This document shows, piece after piece, positions 48,052 to 56,372 of a stretch of DNA of 64,000 nt (position 1 is the first letter of the stretch; every line of letters begins with the position of its first letter). Made by a program: the position numbers and the translations under genes. The notes beneath the pieces are model-generated. The model worked only from the letters and a program-made list of their open reading frames with translations, did no database searches and was not told the DNA's origin. The DNA comes from Streptomyces sp. WAC 01529 (GTDB lineage: Bacteria; Actinomycetota; Actinomycetes; Streptomycetales; Streptomycetaceae): NCBI RefSeq assembly GCF_003945545.1, contig NZ_CP029617.1, forward strand, positions 2,801,001 to 2,865,000, written 5' to 3'.

Positions 48052-48338
48052 GACAGGGGCGGTCCGTCATGACGCGCTCTGACGGTCCGCCTCGCACCGC
48101 CTCCCCTTCGCGGGGAGATACGAAGCCCGTCCACGTCACCCCGAAGGAATCTCACCGATGGTCACTCAGAACGCCGAGCGCTGTACTGCCCCGGTTCAGG
48201 CAGAGGTGTGCGGAGGCTGCCCCGGAACCGACAGATCGTCGTGTTGCCGCAGGGGCGGCGGTCCGATGCTGGCCGCCGGTCACCGATCGGTCGACGACGG
48301 TCAAGCCGACGCCACCGGTCGGCACTGAGACAGGGGCG
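48039..48338 (+). repeat. Exact 23-bp direct repeat
   Basis: The same 23 bases (CGGTCGGCACTGAGACAGGG plus GCG) occur at 48039-48061 and 48316-48338, 277 bp apart. Each copy includes the TGA stop of an upstream reading frame (48051 and 48328), so a gene end has been duplicated or reused. Confidence 0.8.
48158..48328 (+). CDS. Possible small Cys-rich protein
   Basis: 56 residues from ATG 48158 with GAAGGAATC upstream. Cysteines at 9, 18, 21, 29 and 30 (VCGGCPG, SSCCRRGG). Another frame across the same DNA (from 48069) is also open, so which, if either, is translated is uncertain. Not recognised. Confidence 0.35.
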   Translation: MVTQNAERCTAPVQAEVCGGCPGTDRSSCCRRGGGPMLAAGHRSVDDGQADATGRH

Positions 48339-48694
48339 CTCGGCGGTTGATCCCCCGATCCTGCCGGGCGCCCCGTTGCATTCCCCGGGGATATGCCATT
48401 GCGGAATCGTGTCTACTACATCCAATGTAGTGAACGAAGGCAACCACCCCCCGACCTGAGCCGACGCGGCAGGCAGCTTCGCGCGAGGTGTGCCGTTCCG
48501 TTCCGATGACGGAGTCGCGTCGTGACGCCGCCCCGAGCCCCTACAGTGGGCCCGGGGCGGTCGTCGTCTGGGCCCGTGATGCGCCGTCAGTATCCGGCCA
48601 AGATGGCGGCGAAATGACACCAAGCGCTTCGGCAAATTTCGTTCACGCGCGACCGGCAAAGACGCAGGTGAGCACATCGCACAAGCCCTGACAC
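48329..48694 (+). other. Prophage right-end region, no clear gene
   Basis: About 366 bp between the last cargo frame and the attachment site with no convincing gene. It contains a perfect inverted repeat ACTACAT-CCA-ATGTAGT (48415-48431), which is AT-richer than its surroundings, and several short palindromic GC stretches. Such flanks carry arm-type binding sites in many temperate phages, so this is a candidate attP arm. Confidence 0.5.
48415..48431. promoter_or_regulatory. Inverted repeat near attR (candidate arm or operator site)
   Basis: ACTACAT at 48415-48421 and ATGTAGT at 48425-48431 with CCA between, perfectly complementary. It lies 264 bp from the attachment core. Confidence 0.5.
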
Positions 48695-48739
48695 CTTCTA
48701 AGCGCTTGGCCGCAGGTTCGAGTCCTGCCGGGGGCGCCA
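48695..48739 (+). other. attR: 3' part of tRNA-Arg(UCU)
   Basis: From 48695 the sequence follows a tRNA: anticodon loop CTTCTAA with TCT at 48697-48699, 3' anticodon stem GCGCT, variable loop TGGCC, T stem GCAGG/CCTGC around TTCGAGT (48712-48728), acceptor strand CGGGGGC (48729-48735), discriminator G and CCA (48737-48739). The bases before it (GACAC) cannot pair with GCGCT and no D arm or 5' acceptor is present. It is therefore the displaced 3' end left after integration into a tRNA-Arg gene, not a working tRNA. Confidence 0.88.
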
Positions 48740-49023
<284 letters not shown>

Positions 49024-50799
49024 GTGGCCGCGCGGTCCGCTGACATTCCGTTCCTGCGCGCCCCCGTCGGGCACGACGCCCACCGCTGGAGCACGTTCCC
49101 CGGTGAACGCAGGCTCGTCGTCGCCACGCGCACCCTCACGTCGACGATCCGCGTCCTGGAGACGCTGCCCTCGGTGCTGCGCGCGGACCCCCGGGTGACG
49201 GTCGTCTTCGCGCACGACCCGACGTCCGCCTTCGGCGACGGCTCGCTCGATCTGCTGTACGACTCGGGGTGCCGTGTCATGCCGTGGGACCAGTTGGCCC
49301 ACATCGACCCCGACCTGATCCTCAGCGCGAGCGAGAACATCGAGGTGCCGGAAGGTAACTGCCCGGTCCTCGTGCTCCCGCACGGCATCGGTTTCCAGAA
49401 GTACGTGCCCGACTCCCGCGCCCCCCGCAGCCGTCTGTCCGGCGTGGCACCCGACGCGCTCCTCGAAGCGGGCCGGGCCTGGACGGCCGTATCGCATCCG
49501 GAACAGGAGCGGCAGTTGCTCGCCGCGCACCCGAAGAGCGCCGGACGCACCCTGCTCATCGGCGATCCCTGCCTCGACGAACTGCTCGTCAGCGCGGACC
49601 GGCGTGACGACTACCGGCGCGCGCTCGGGGTCGCCGACGGCCAGCGCCTGGTGCTGGTCAGCTCGACGTGGGGGCCGACCTCTCTCATCGGCCGCGACCC
49701 CGGGCTGCCCGCGCGTCTCCTCGCCGGTCTGCCCTGGGACGAGTACCGCGTCGCGCTGGTACTGCATCCGAACGTATGGGCGGCCCATGGCGCCTGGTAC
49801 CTCCGCGCCCTTCAAGCCGAGGCGCTCGACGCCGGTCTCCTGCTGATTCCGCCGGTGCACGACTGGCGCCCCGCGCTCGTGGCCGCCGACACCGTCATCG
49901 GCGACCACGGCTCGGTCACGCTGTACGGCGCCGCGCTGGGCAAGCCCCTGGCCCTCGCCGCATACGGGACGGACGCCGTGCCCGGCACCGCGGGCGCCGA
50001 CCTGGCGGGGCTCGCCCCCCGCTTCGACCCCGAGGGCAGCCCGCTGCGGCAGATCGAGGCCCTCGTACGAGACCACGCGGACGAGCCCGAGCGGTACGCC
50101 CCGGTGGCCGCCCGCGCCTTCGACGCGCCCGGCACCGCGCTCGCCCGGCTGCGTACCGCTCTGTACGACCTGCTCCGGCTGGAGCCGCCCGCGGCCGCCA
50201 CCCCGCCCGCCCCGCTCGCGCTCACGGCACCCGCCAAGTCCGGGGCGGCTGTCGCCTCCTGGGTGGTCGGCTCCCACATGGAGGCCGACGCCGGTGGCCG
50301 GGTCACTGTGCGCGTCAGCCGTGTTCCCGCCGCGGTCGCCGACGTACGGGGCGAGGAGGAGGGGGACCTCGACTCGCATCTCCGCGCCCAGTACTCGCAT
50401 CTCCGCGCCCAGTACTCGCACCTCTGCGTCCGGCCTGACGAGGAACGCGACCGGCGGCTGACCGAGAGCGCCTCCGTCCTGGTGGCCTCCGCCCCCGCGC
50501 CCACACAGGTCGCGGCCCTGCGCTGGGTGCGTGACGCGCTGGCCGACCGGCCCGGAAGTCTGCTGGCCGCGACCGCGCTCTCCTCCGGGGAGTGCCTGGT
50601 GGCCCTCCGCGACGGCCGGACCGTCCTGGCGCGGGCCGCCTCGGGTTCCATGGACGCCGGGCTGGTCGCCGCGGTCGTCTACACCTTGCTCCGGGCAGGC
50701 CGCCCGACGGCCGACGGCCCGGTGACACTGCGCGTCGGCGACACGCGGAGCGACATCGAGCTGCTGCGCCCAAGTGCCCCACTACACACCCCTCCTTGA
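49024..50799 (+). CDS. GT-B/CDP-glycerol glycerophosphotransferase-like protein
   Basis: 591 residues from GTG 49024 (GAGGGGGCTCGGG upstream). Two Rossmann-like halves are suggested by RRLVVATRTLTSTIRVLETL with VLVLPHGIGFQKYVPD, and by LVLVSSTWGPTSLIGR. The late motif VIGDHGSVTLYGAALGKPLAL (about 294-314) resembles the SDxSS..EA.LLGKP site of CDP-glycerol transferases. Such Streptomyces proteins are often mislabelled translation initiation factor 2. The C-terminal 180 residues are an added domain, containing a duplicated SHLRAQY heptapeptide. A role in wall or glycopolymer synthesis is likely but unproven. Confidence 0.65.
   Translation: MAARSADIPFLRAPVGHDAHRWSTFPGERRLVVATRTLTSTIRVLETLPSVLRADPRVTVVFAHDPTSAFGDGSLDLLYDSGCRVMPWDQLAHIDPDLILSASENIEVPEGNCPVLVLPHGIGFQKYVPDSRAPRSRLSGVAPDALLEAGRAWTAVSHPEQERQLLAAHPKSAGRTLLIGDPCLDELLVSADRRDDYRRALGVADGQRLVLVSSTWGPTSLIGRDPGLPARLLAGLPWDEYRVALVLHPNVWAAHGAWYLRALQAEALDAGLLLIPPVHDWRPALVAADTVIGDHGSVTLYGAALGKPLALAAYGTDAVPGTAGADLAGLAPRFDPEGSPLRQIEALVRDHADEPERYAPVAARAFDAPGTALARLRTALYDLLRLEPPAAATPPAPLALTAPAKSGAAVASWVVGSHMEADAGGRVTVRVSRVPAAVADVRGEEEGDLDSHLRAQYSHLRAQYSHLCVRPDEERDRRLTESASVLVASAPAPTQVAALRWVRDALADRPGSLLAATALSSGECLVALRDGRTVLARAASGSMDAGLVAAVVYTLLRAGRPTADGPVTLRVGDTRSDIELLRPSAPLHTPP
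50374..50430 (+). repeat. 21-bp coding repeat, 2.7 copies
   Basis: A 21-bp unit (TCGCATCTCCGCGCCCAGTA plus C) at 50374-50394 and 50395-50415 with a partial third copy, adding the heptapeptide SHLRAQY in frame. Probably recent slippage duplication inside the 49024 gene. Confidence 0.85.
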
Positions 50800-50875
50800 T
50801 CACACTACGGTGGTCGTCGACACGCAGGCCGACGCTGATACGGCAGCCCGGCCGGTACGTGAAGGGGGCGGCCCG

Positions 50876-53377
50876 GTGGCAGTCGAGGTGGCGGCGATCG
50901 CCGCGTCGGGGGCGACGACCACGCTGGTCGGTCTCGCGGTCACCGACGCGTGGACGCGTACGCGGACCCTGCTCACCCGGCTGTTCAGCCGACGGCAGGA
51001 GGGCGCGGGCACGGAGGACTCCGACACCGAGGACGAGCAGCTCCGGACCGCCGTGGAGCAGGTGGCGGCGGCGCTGCGGTCGGAGGACCAGCACCGTCTG
51101 GGGGACGCCACGGACCGGCTGCGGCGCAGGCTGCGGCACGCGCTGCGGGAGGAGTCCGAGACGGCGCGGGAACTCGTCGTACTGCTGCGCGAGTTGCATG
51201 AGGAGGGCGAGCAGGGGTCCGCCTCCGCGGCGGCCCGCGCCACGCCTCCCGCGCAGGCGCTGACCGGCATCTCCTATGACGTACCGCCCGCGCCGCGCCC
51301 CGACGGGCCACCCTCCCAAGTCCCGTCGCTCCAAACCCGTTTCATCAACCGGACCGTGGAGATCGCCGACCTGTCCGGCGCCGGGGCGAGCGGCGCGGCG
51401 GGCGACACCGCCGCCGTCTCGCACGTCGACGTGCGCGTGCTCGCCGGGCCGCCGGGGGTCGGCAAGTCCGCCCTGGCCCGGCACTGGGCACACACGATGC
51501 GGGAGCGGTTTCCCGACGGGCGCCTCTACGTCGACTTCGCGGCGCTGCGCGCCCGTGCGGGCGGGGACGCGGACGCGGGCAGGAGCGGGGGCACGGGCGG
51601 GAGCGGGGGTGCGGACGTGACGGACGCCGTCGGCCACTGCCTGCGGTCCCTCGGCGTCGACGAGACACTCCTGCCGCCGTCCCTCGCCGAGCGGACCGCG
51701 CTCTTCCGTAGTCGTACGTCCGCGTTGCGGATGCTGCTCGTGCTGGATGACGTGACCGCGCCCGCGCAGGTGCGGGCCCTGATTCCGCAGGGGCCCGGCA
51801 GTGCCGTGCTCGCCACGAGCACCGCGCGGCTCGGCGAACTCGCCCTCGACGGCGCCCGGCCGCTGTCCCTGGAGCCCCTCACCCAGGACGCCGCGCTGCT
51901 CCTGCTGGCCGACCGGTGCGGCGAGGAGCGCGTCGCCGCCGATCCGGACGCGGCCCGCCGCGTGGCCGACCTGTGTTCCGGGCTCCCGGTCGCCCTCCAC
52001 GTGGCGGCGGCACGCCTGGTGAACGACCGCCACCTCACCCTGGGGGCGCTCGCCGCCGAACTGGACGACGAGAAGCGCCGGTTGCCGGCGCTCAGCGTGG
52101 GAGGCGAGTCACCGGTCTCCGCCGTCCTGGACGCCTCCTATCGGCAGCTGACGCCGGAGCTGGCGCGCGGCTACCGGCTTCTCGGCCTCCTTCCCGGCCA
52201 CTGCTTCGACGCGGCGACGGCCGCCGCCGCGCTCGGCTCCGACGTGGGCGCCGCCCAGCTGCTTCTCGACGTCCTGGAGGACATGAGCCTCCTTGAGACG
52301 GCGGAGGACCGCCGCTATCGGTTCCACGGACTCGTACGTGCCCATGCCCGCGCCCGCGCGTCGGCCGAGGAGCCTGAGAGCGCCGCATCCGACGTCGTAC
52401 GGCGTGTCCTGACGCACTATCTGGCGCTCACCGCGTTCGCCGACCGCGCGGTGCGTGCCGACCGGACGCGTGTCGCCGATCTCCGTCCTCTCCTGGAGGG
52501 GCGGGCGGACCCGTTCGCGGCGCGTGGCGGTCCCGGGCCGCTGGAGTGGCTGGAGGCCGAGCGGGCCAACATCATGGCGGTGCTCCGCGCCGCCGGGGCG
52601 CACCGGCTGTACACCCAGGGGTGGCAGCTGGCGGAGTGCTTCACCGTGCTGTTCCTGCACCACCGGCATCTGGGCGACTGGCGGGAGTCGCTGGAGCTGG
52701 GTGCCCGGTACGCGCAGGCCTCGGTCGCCCCGGCGGCCGAGGCACGGCTGCGCAGCCTGCTTTCGCGCCCGCTCATGGACCTCGGTGAACACGCGGCGGC
52801 CGAGCGGGAGTTGACGGCGGCCCTGGCCTGCGCCGAGGTGTCCGGCGACACGGTGCTGCTCGCGTCCGCGCTGGAGTTCTCCGGGCGCTACTGGGACCGG
52901 TTCGACCCGGCACGCGCGATCGCGGCGTACGAACGTTCCATGGAGCTGAACGCGCGGGCCGGCGAGGTGCGCGGGGCCGCGATCGCCGCCTTCTTCCTCG
53001 GGCGCGCCCAGGACGCGAACGGCGAGCCCGCCCAGGCGCTCGCCACGCTCCGGCGGGCCCGCGCGGACCTGCTTGCCCTGCGCGACCCCGATCACCGCAT
53101 GGCGGCCCGGGCCCACGCCGCGCTCGGCCGGGCCCTTGCCCACCTGGGCCGCACCGAGGAAGCCGTCCCCGCGCTGCGGGAGGCCGCGGGGGCGCTGCGG
53201 GAGCGCGAGGCGTACGCGTACGAGGCCGAGGCACTCCTTGACCTGGCCTCCCTCGCCGAACGCCCCGGCGCCGACCGCTCCCGCCTGCGGGAGGACCTGG
53301 CCAGGGCCCTGGCCATCCACGAGGAGATGGGCAGCCCCCGCGCCGAGGAACTGCGCGAACGGCTCCGCACGGCCTGA
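50876..53377 (+). CDS. STAND (NB-ARC) ATPase with TPR repeats
   Basis: 833 residues from GTG 50876, with GAAGGGGGCGG upstream. The frame is open back to ATG 50774, but that would overlap the preceding gene. N-terminal helical effector-like domain (VAVEVAAIAASGATTTLVGL), then NB-ARC with a P-loop GPPGVGKS at about 191-198 and Walker B MLLVLDDV near 285. A winged-helix part follows (LTPELARGYRLLGLLPG) and C-terminal TPRs (ERELTAALACAEVSGDTVLL). Signal-responsive ATPases of this class act as regulators or defence sensors; no partner effector is visible here. Confidence 0.85.
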   Translation: MAVEVAAIAASGATTTLVGLAVTDAWTRTRTLLTRLFSRRQEGAGTEDSDTEDEQLRTAVEQVAAALRSEDQHRLGDATDRLRRRLRHALREESETARELVVLLRELHEEGEQGSASAAARATPPAQALTGISYDVPPAPRPDGPPSQVPSLQTRFINRTVEIADLSGAGASGAAGDTAAVSHVDVRVLAGPPGVGKSALARHWAHTMRERFPDGRLYVDFAALRARAGGDADAGRSGGTGGSGGADVTDAVGHCLRSLGVDETLLPPSLAERTALFRSRTSALRMLLVLDDVTAPAQVRALIPQGPGSAVLATSTARLGELALDGARPLSLEPLTQDAALLLLADRCGEERVAADPDAARRVADLCSGLPVALHVAAARLVNDRHLTLGALAAELDDEKRRLPALSVGGESPVSAVLDASYRQLTPELARGYRLLGLLPGHCFDAATAAAALGSDVGAAQLLLDVLEDMSLLETAEDRRYRFHGLVRAHARARASAEEPESAASDVVRRVLTHYLALTAFADRAVRADRTRVADLRPLLEGRADPFAARGGPGPLEWLEAERANIMAVLRAAGAHRLYTQGWQLAECFTVLFLHHRHLGDWRESLELGARYAQASVAPAAEARLRSLLSRPLMDLGEHAAAERELTAALACAEVSGDTVLLASALEFSGRYWDRFDPARAIAAYERSMELNARAGEVRGAAIAAFFLGRAQDANGEPAQALATLRRARADLLALRDPDHRMAARAHAALGRALAHLGRTEEAVPALREAAGALREREAYAYEAEALLDLASLAERPGADRSRLREDLARALAIHEEMGSPRAEELRERLRTA

Positions 53378-53498
53378 GCGATGTGCCGGTTCACGGGAAC
53401 AGGCCGCCTGGGCGTGCCCGAGGGTGCGGGAAGGGGTGCCGTAATGTCTGGCCGTCTCGGGTGGAGTGGAATGAAGTGAATCTGGAGGGGCTGTCTTG

Positions 53499-54320
53499 GT
53501 GACGGTCAGGTGGCGTGTGGTCGTGGGGGCCGTCGGGGTTCTCGGGGTGCTCGGGGGTGCGGGGTGTGCCGCGCAGGAGGGGCGGGGGGAGGCGCAGGGT
53601 GGCGCGTCCGTCTCGGCCTCCGCGTCACCGCCACGGTCAGCCTCGCCACCCCGATCGCCCTCACCCTCGTCGCCGTCGCCCGAGCGGGCGCTGACCGTCC
53701 GGCAGCTCAAGGGGCTGCTGCTCCGGGCCGAGGACGTGCCCGGCGTGGAGGGCGTGACGGAGCAGGGGCCCGCTCCCCAGTACAAGCCGCGTGTCCTCGT
53801 GAAGGGCCCGGGCTGCCAGGACGTGTTCGACACGCTCGTCGCCAGCCACGCTTCCGCCTCCGTGCTCCAGGACTTCTGGGGGACGGACCAGCGCTGGGTC
53901 GGCAGGTCCTGGCTCTCCTCGTACGCGGGAAGCGAGGCCGAGAGGCGGTTCCGGGAGTTGTCGGCGGGGCTCAAGACCTGCCCGGCCCTGGTGGCGCGGA
54001 CGCCCGAGGGGCAGCTCAACTCCCGGATCACCGTGCGGAAGGCCCCGGCCCTCGGCGACGAAGCCGTCGCCTTCGATCTGAGCATGGACAAGCCGGGCGG
54101 CTCGCGCGGCGCGGGTGGCCGGGAGGAGGCCACGATCACCGATCACCACCTCCTCGTACGCGTCGGCTCCCTCACCCTGGACGTCGGCGACCGGGGCGCG
54201 CAGGGCGACCCCCGGCTGTCCCTGGACGCCGTCGTCGACAAGCAGCTCGGCCGGATCGCGGCGCAAGCGCCTCCCTATGCCCGCTCCTACTCCCCGTCCT
54301 TCTCCCCGCCCGCGCCGTAG
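53499..54320 (+). CDS. Secreted lipoprotein, unknown
   Basis: 273 residues from GTG 53499 (TTG 53496 also possible), with TGGAGGGG upstream. Signal peptide with lipobox VLGGAGC, then a Ser/Pro/Arg-rich linker and a globular domain at about 65-265 (ALTVRQLKGLLLRAEDVPG, GCQDVFDTLVASHASASV). This resembles PknH-sensor-like lipoproteins of Streptomyces, but I do not assign it. Its 3' end overlaps the convergent acyl-CoA ligase gene by 34 bp. Confidence 0.75.
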   Translation: MTVRWRVVVGAVGVLGVLGGAGCAAQEGRGEAQGGASVSASASPPRSASPPRSPSPSSPSPERALTVRQLKGLLLRAEDVPGVEGVTEQGPAPQYKPRVLVKGPGCQDVFDTLVASHASASVLQDFWGTDQRWVGRSWLSSYAGSEAERRFRELSAGLKTCPALVARTPEGQLNSRITVRKAPALGDEAVAFDLSMDKPGGSRGAGGREEATITDHHLLVRVGSLTLDVGDRGAQGDPRLSLDAVVDKQLGRIAAQAPPYARSYSPSFSPPAP

Positions 54321-56245
54321 AGCGCCTCGATCTCGCGCGCGTACGCAGCCGTCACCGCATGGCGCTTGATCTTCAAGGACGGGGTGAGGAGTCCATTAGC
54401 CTCGGAGAACTCGCCGTCGATGATCGCGAACCTGCGGATGGACTCCGCTCTGGAGACCGCCGCGTTGGCGTGGTCCACGGCCCGTTGGACCTCCGCGATC
54501 ATCTCCGGGTCGCGGGCCAGTTCGGCGAGCGGCGTCTCCAGGGGGCGTTTGCGCACGGCCAGCCAGTGCTCGACCGCCTCGGGGTCCAGGGCGACCAGCG
54601 CGGCGACGTAGGAACGGTTGTCCCCTACGACGAGGCACTGCCCCACGACCGCGCGGCCGCGGAGCCGGTCCTCCAGGACGGCGGGCGAGACGTTCTTGCC
54701 GCCGGAGGTGACGATGATGTCCTTCTTGCGGCCGGTGATGGTGAGGTATCCGGCCTCGTCCAGCGCCCCCAGGTCACCGGTGGCCAGCCATCCGTCGGTG
54801 AGCACGGCGTCCGTGGCCGCCGGGTTGTTCCAGTAGCCCTCGAAGACGATGCCGCCCTTGAGCAGCACCTCCCCGTCGTCGGCGATGCGCACGGCCGTGC
54901 CGGGCACGGGGAGGCCGACCGTGCCGGGGCGCGGGCGCAGCGGCGGGGTGATGGTGGCGGCGGCCGTGGTCTCGGTGAGGCCGTAACCCTCGTAGACGAT
55001 GATCCCGGCGGCGTAGAAGAAGAGGTTGAGGTCGCGGTCGAGGGGGGAGCCGCCGCTGATCGCGTAGCGCAGGTTGCCGCCGACCTCCTTGCGGATGCGG
55101 CGGTAGACGAGGAGTTCGTACAGCGCCCAGCCGAGGCGCAGGCCGAGTGAGGGGCCCGGCCGGCTCGGGTCGAGGAACTTGTCCAGGTACGCCTCGCCGA
55201 ACCGCACCGCGACCCGCTCGGCACGGTCGAAGGACGCGGCGCGGCCCATCTTCTCCGCGGTGGCCCGGCCGGTGTCGTGGATCTTCTCGAAGAGGTACGG
55301 GACGCCGACGAGGAACGTCGGCCTGAACGCGCGCAGTTCGGGGCGGAGTTCGTCGGGTTTGACGCTCGGGCAGTGGCCCAGTTCGATGCGGGCCAGCATG
55401 CAGGCGATCTGCAAGGAGCGGCCCAGGATGTGGGCGAGCGGCAGGAAGAGGAGCGTGGAGGCGACCTGCCCGGTGATCTCCTTGAAGACGGGGTGCAGGA
55501 GGTCGACCGTGTTGGCGGCCTCGGCGTGGAGGTTGCCGTGGGTGAGGACACAGCCCTTGGGGCGGCCCGTGGTGCCGGAGGTGTAGCAGAGGGTCGCGAT
55601 GGAGTCCGGGGTGAGCGCGGAGCGCCGCTTGGTCACCTCCTCGTCGGACACGTCCCGGCCCAGAGCGGTCAGTTCCGCCATCGCGCCGCCGTCGATGTGC
55701 CGGATGCGGGGGCCGCCGTCGGGGGACGGGGCGGAGTGGGTGCGGAGGGCCTCCTCGGCCGTCGCCGCGTTCTCCGCCGTCTCCGCGATCAGGAGGCGGG
55801 CCCCGGAGTCCCGGACGATCCACTCGATCTGCTCCGCCGAGGACGTCGCGTAGATGGGGACGCTCTGGCCGCCCGCCGCCCAGATCGCGAAGTCCAGGAC
55901 CGCCCACTCGTAGCGCGTACGTGACATCAGCGCGACCCGGCCGCCCGGTTCGAGGCCCGCCGCGAGCAACCCCTTCGCGATGTCGGTGACTTCGCGCGCG
56001 AAGGCGGCCGCGGTCACCGGATGCCAGCGGCCGCCCTCCTTGCGGCGCAGGACCACCGCGTCGGGGGCCTCGGCCGCGTTGGTGAACGGGATGTCGGCGG
56101 TGCTGCCCGCGGTGGCCCTCCCCACGAGCGGGGCGGTGCGGGCCTCGCGCACGGTCCCGTGCGCGTCCCTGACCAACTCGACCTCGGCGCGCCCCGCGAG
56201 GTCACTGCGGCGCTGGGCCCTTCTCAGATCCTTGCGTACGCCCAT
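54287..56245 (-). CDS. Long-chain fatty acid--CoA ligase
   Basis: 652 residues from ATG at 56243-56245; codons further upstream in the frame are rejected because they run into the divergent gene. AMP-binding motif YTSGTTGRPKG at 221-231, VYEGYGLTETTA near 400, TGDLGALDEAGYLTITGRKKDI with a downstream TSGGKNVSP. This is a complete ANL-superfamily enzyme that activates long-chain fatty acids via an acyl-adenylate. Family length about 600; the N-terminus may be slightly long. It diverges from the glycosyltransferase gene. Confidence 0.93.
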   Translation of the reverse strand: MGVRKDLRRAQRRSDLAGRAEVELVRDAHGTVREARTAPLVGRATAGSTADIPFTNAAEAPDAVVLRRKEGGRWHPVTAAAFAREVTDIAKGLLAAGLEPGGRVALMSRTRYEWAVLDFAIWAAGGQSVPIYATSSAEQIEWIVRDSGARLLIAETAENAATAEEALRTHSAPSPDGGPRIRHIDGGAMAELTALGRDVSDEEVTKRRSALTPDSIATLCYTSGTTGRPKGCVLTHGNLHAEAANTVDLLHPVFKEITGQVASTLLFLPLAHILGRSLQIACMLARIELGHCPSVKPDELRPELRAFRPTFLVGVPYLFEKIHDTGRATAEKMGRAASFDRAERVAVRFGEAYLDKFLDPSRPGPSLGLRLGWALYELLVYRRIRKEVGGNLRYAISGGSPLDRDLNLFFYAAGIIVYEGYGLTETTAAATITPPLRPRPGTVGLPVPGTAVRIADDGEVLLKGGIVFEGYWNNPAATDAVLTDGWLATGDLGALDEAGYLTITGRKKDIIVTSGGKNVSPAVLEDRLRGRAVVGQCLVVGDNRSYVAALVALDPEAVEHWLAVRKRPLETPLAELARDPEMIAEVQRAVDHANAAVSRAESIRRFAIIDGEFSEANGLLTPSLKIKRHAVTAAYAREIEALYGAGGEKDGE

Positions 56246-56372
56246 GACGGCTCCCCGGCTTCGGTTTCGGGGCAACTTACTCGCGCGTAAGGAAAAGACA
56301 ATCCCCCCGGTTCTCGCGGGGGCGACGCCTGGGCGGCTCAAGGCGAGCGCGGGCCGGACCGATGTAGGGCCC

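Larger units (their letters stand above)
1..48739. mobile_element. Integrated siphovirus-type prophage (left end outside window)
   Basis: The stretch carries immunity, replication, packaging, capsid, tail, lysis and cargo modules in normal temperate-phage order. It ends at the 3' part of a tRNA-Arg gene (attR, 48695-48739), after which typical host genes begin. No integrase and no second attachment site are visible, so the left boundary, attL with the complete tRNA, and the integrase must lie before position 1. All morphogenesis genes look intact by length, so the element could be functional; this is inference, because frame integrity was judged only by reading. Confidence 0.93.

Noticed and set aside
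48695..48739. Functional tRNA gene
   Set aside because: Only the 3' part is present; the preceding bases do not pair with the anticodon or acceptor strands and no D arm exists.
49024..50799. Translation initiation factor 2
   Set aside because: A label often seen on such Streptomyces proteins, but no GTPase motifs are present; the fold is of the glycosyl/glycerophosphotransferase kind.
53510..55150. 546-residue rightward frame overlapping the lipoprotein and acyl-CoA ligase genes
   Set aside because: Arg/Gly-rich shadow translation; both real genes in that interval have clear motifs in other frames.
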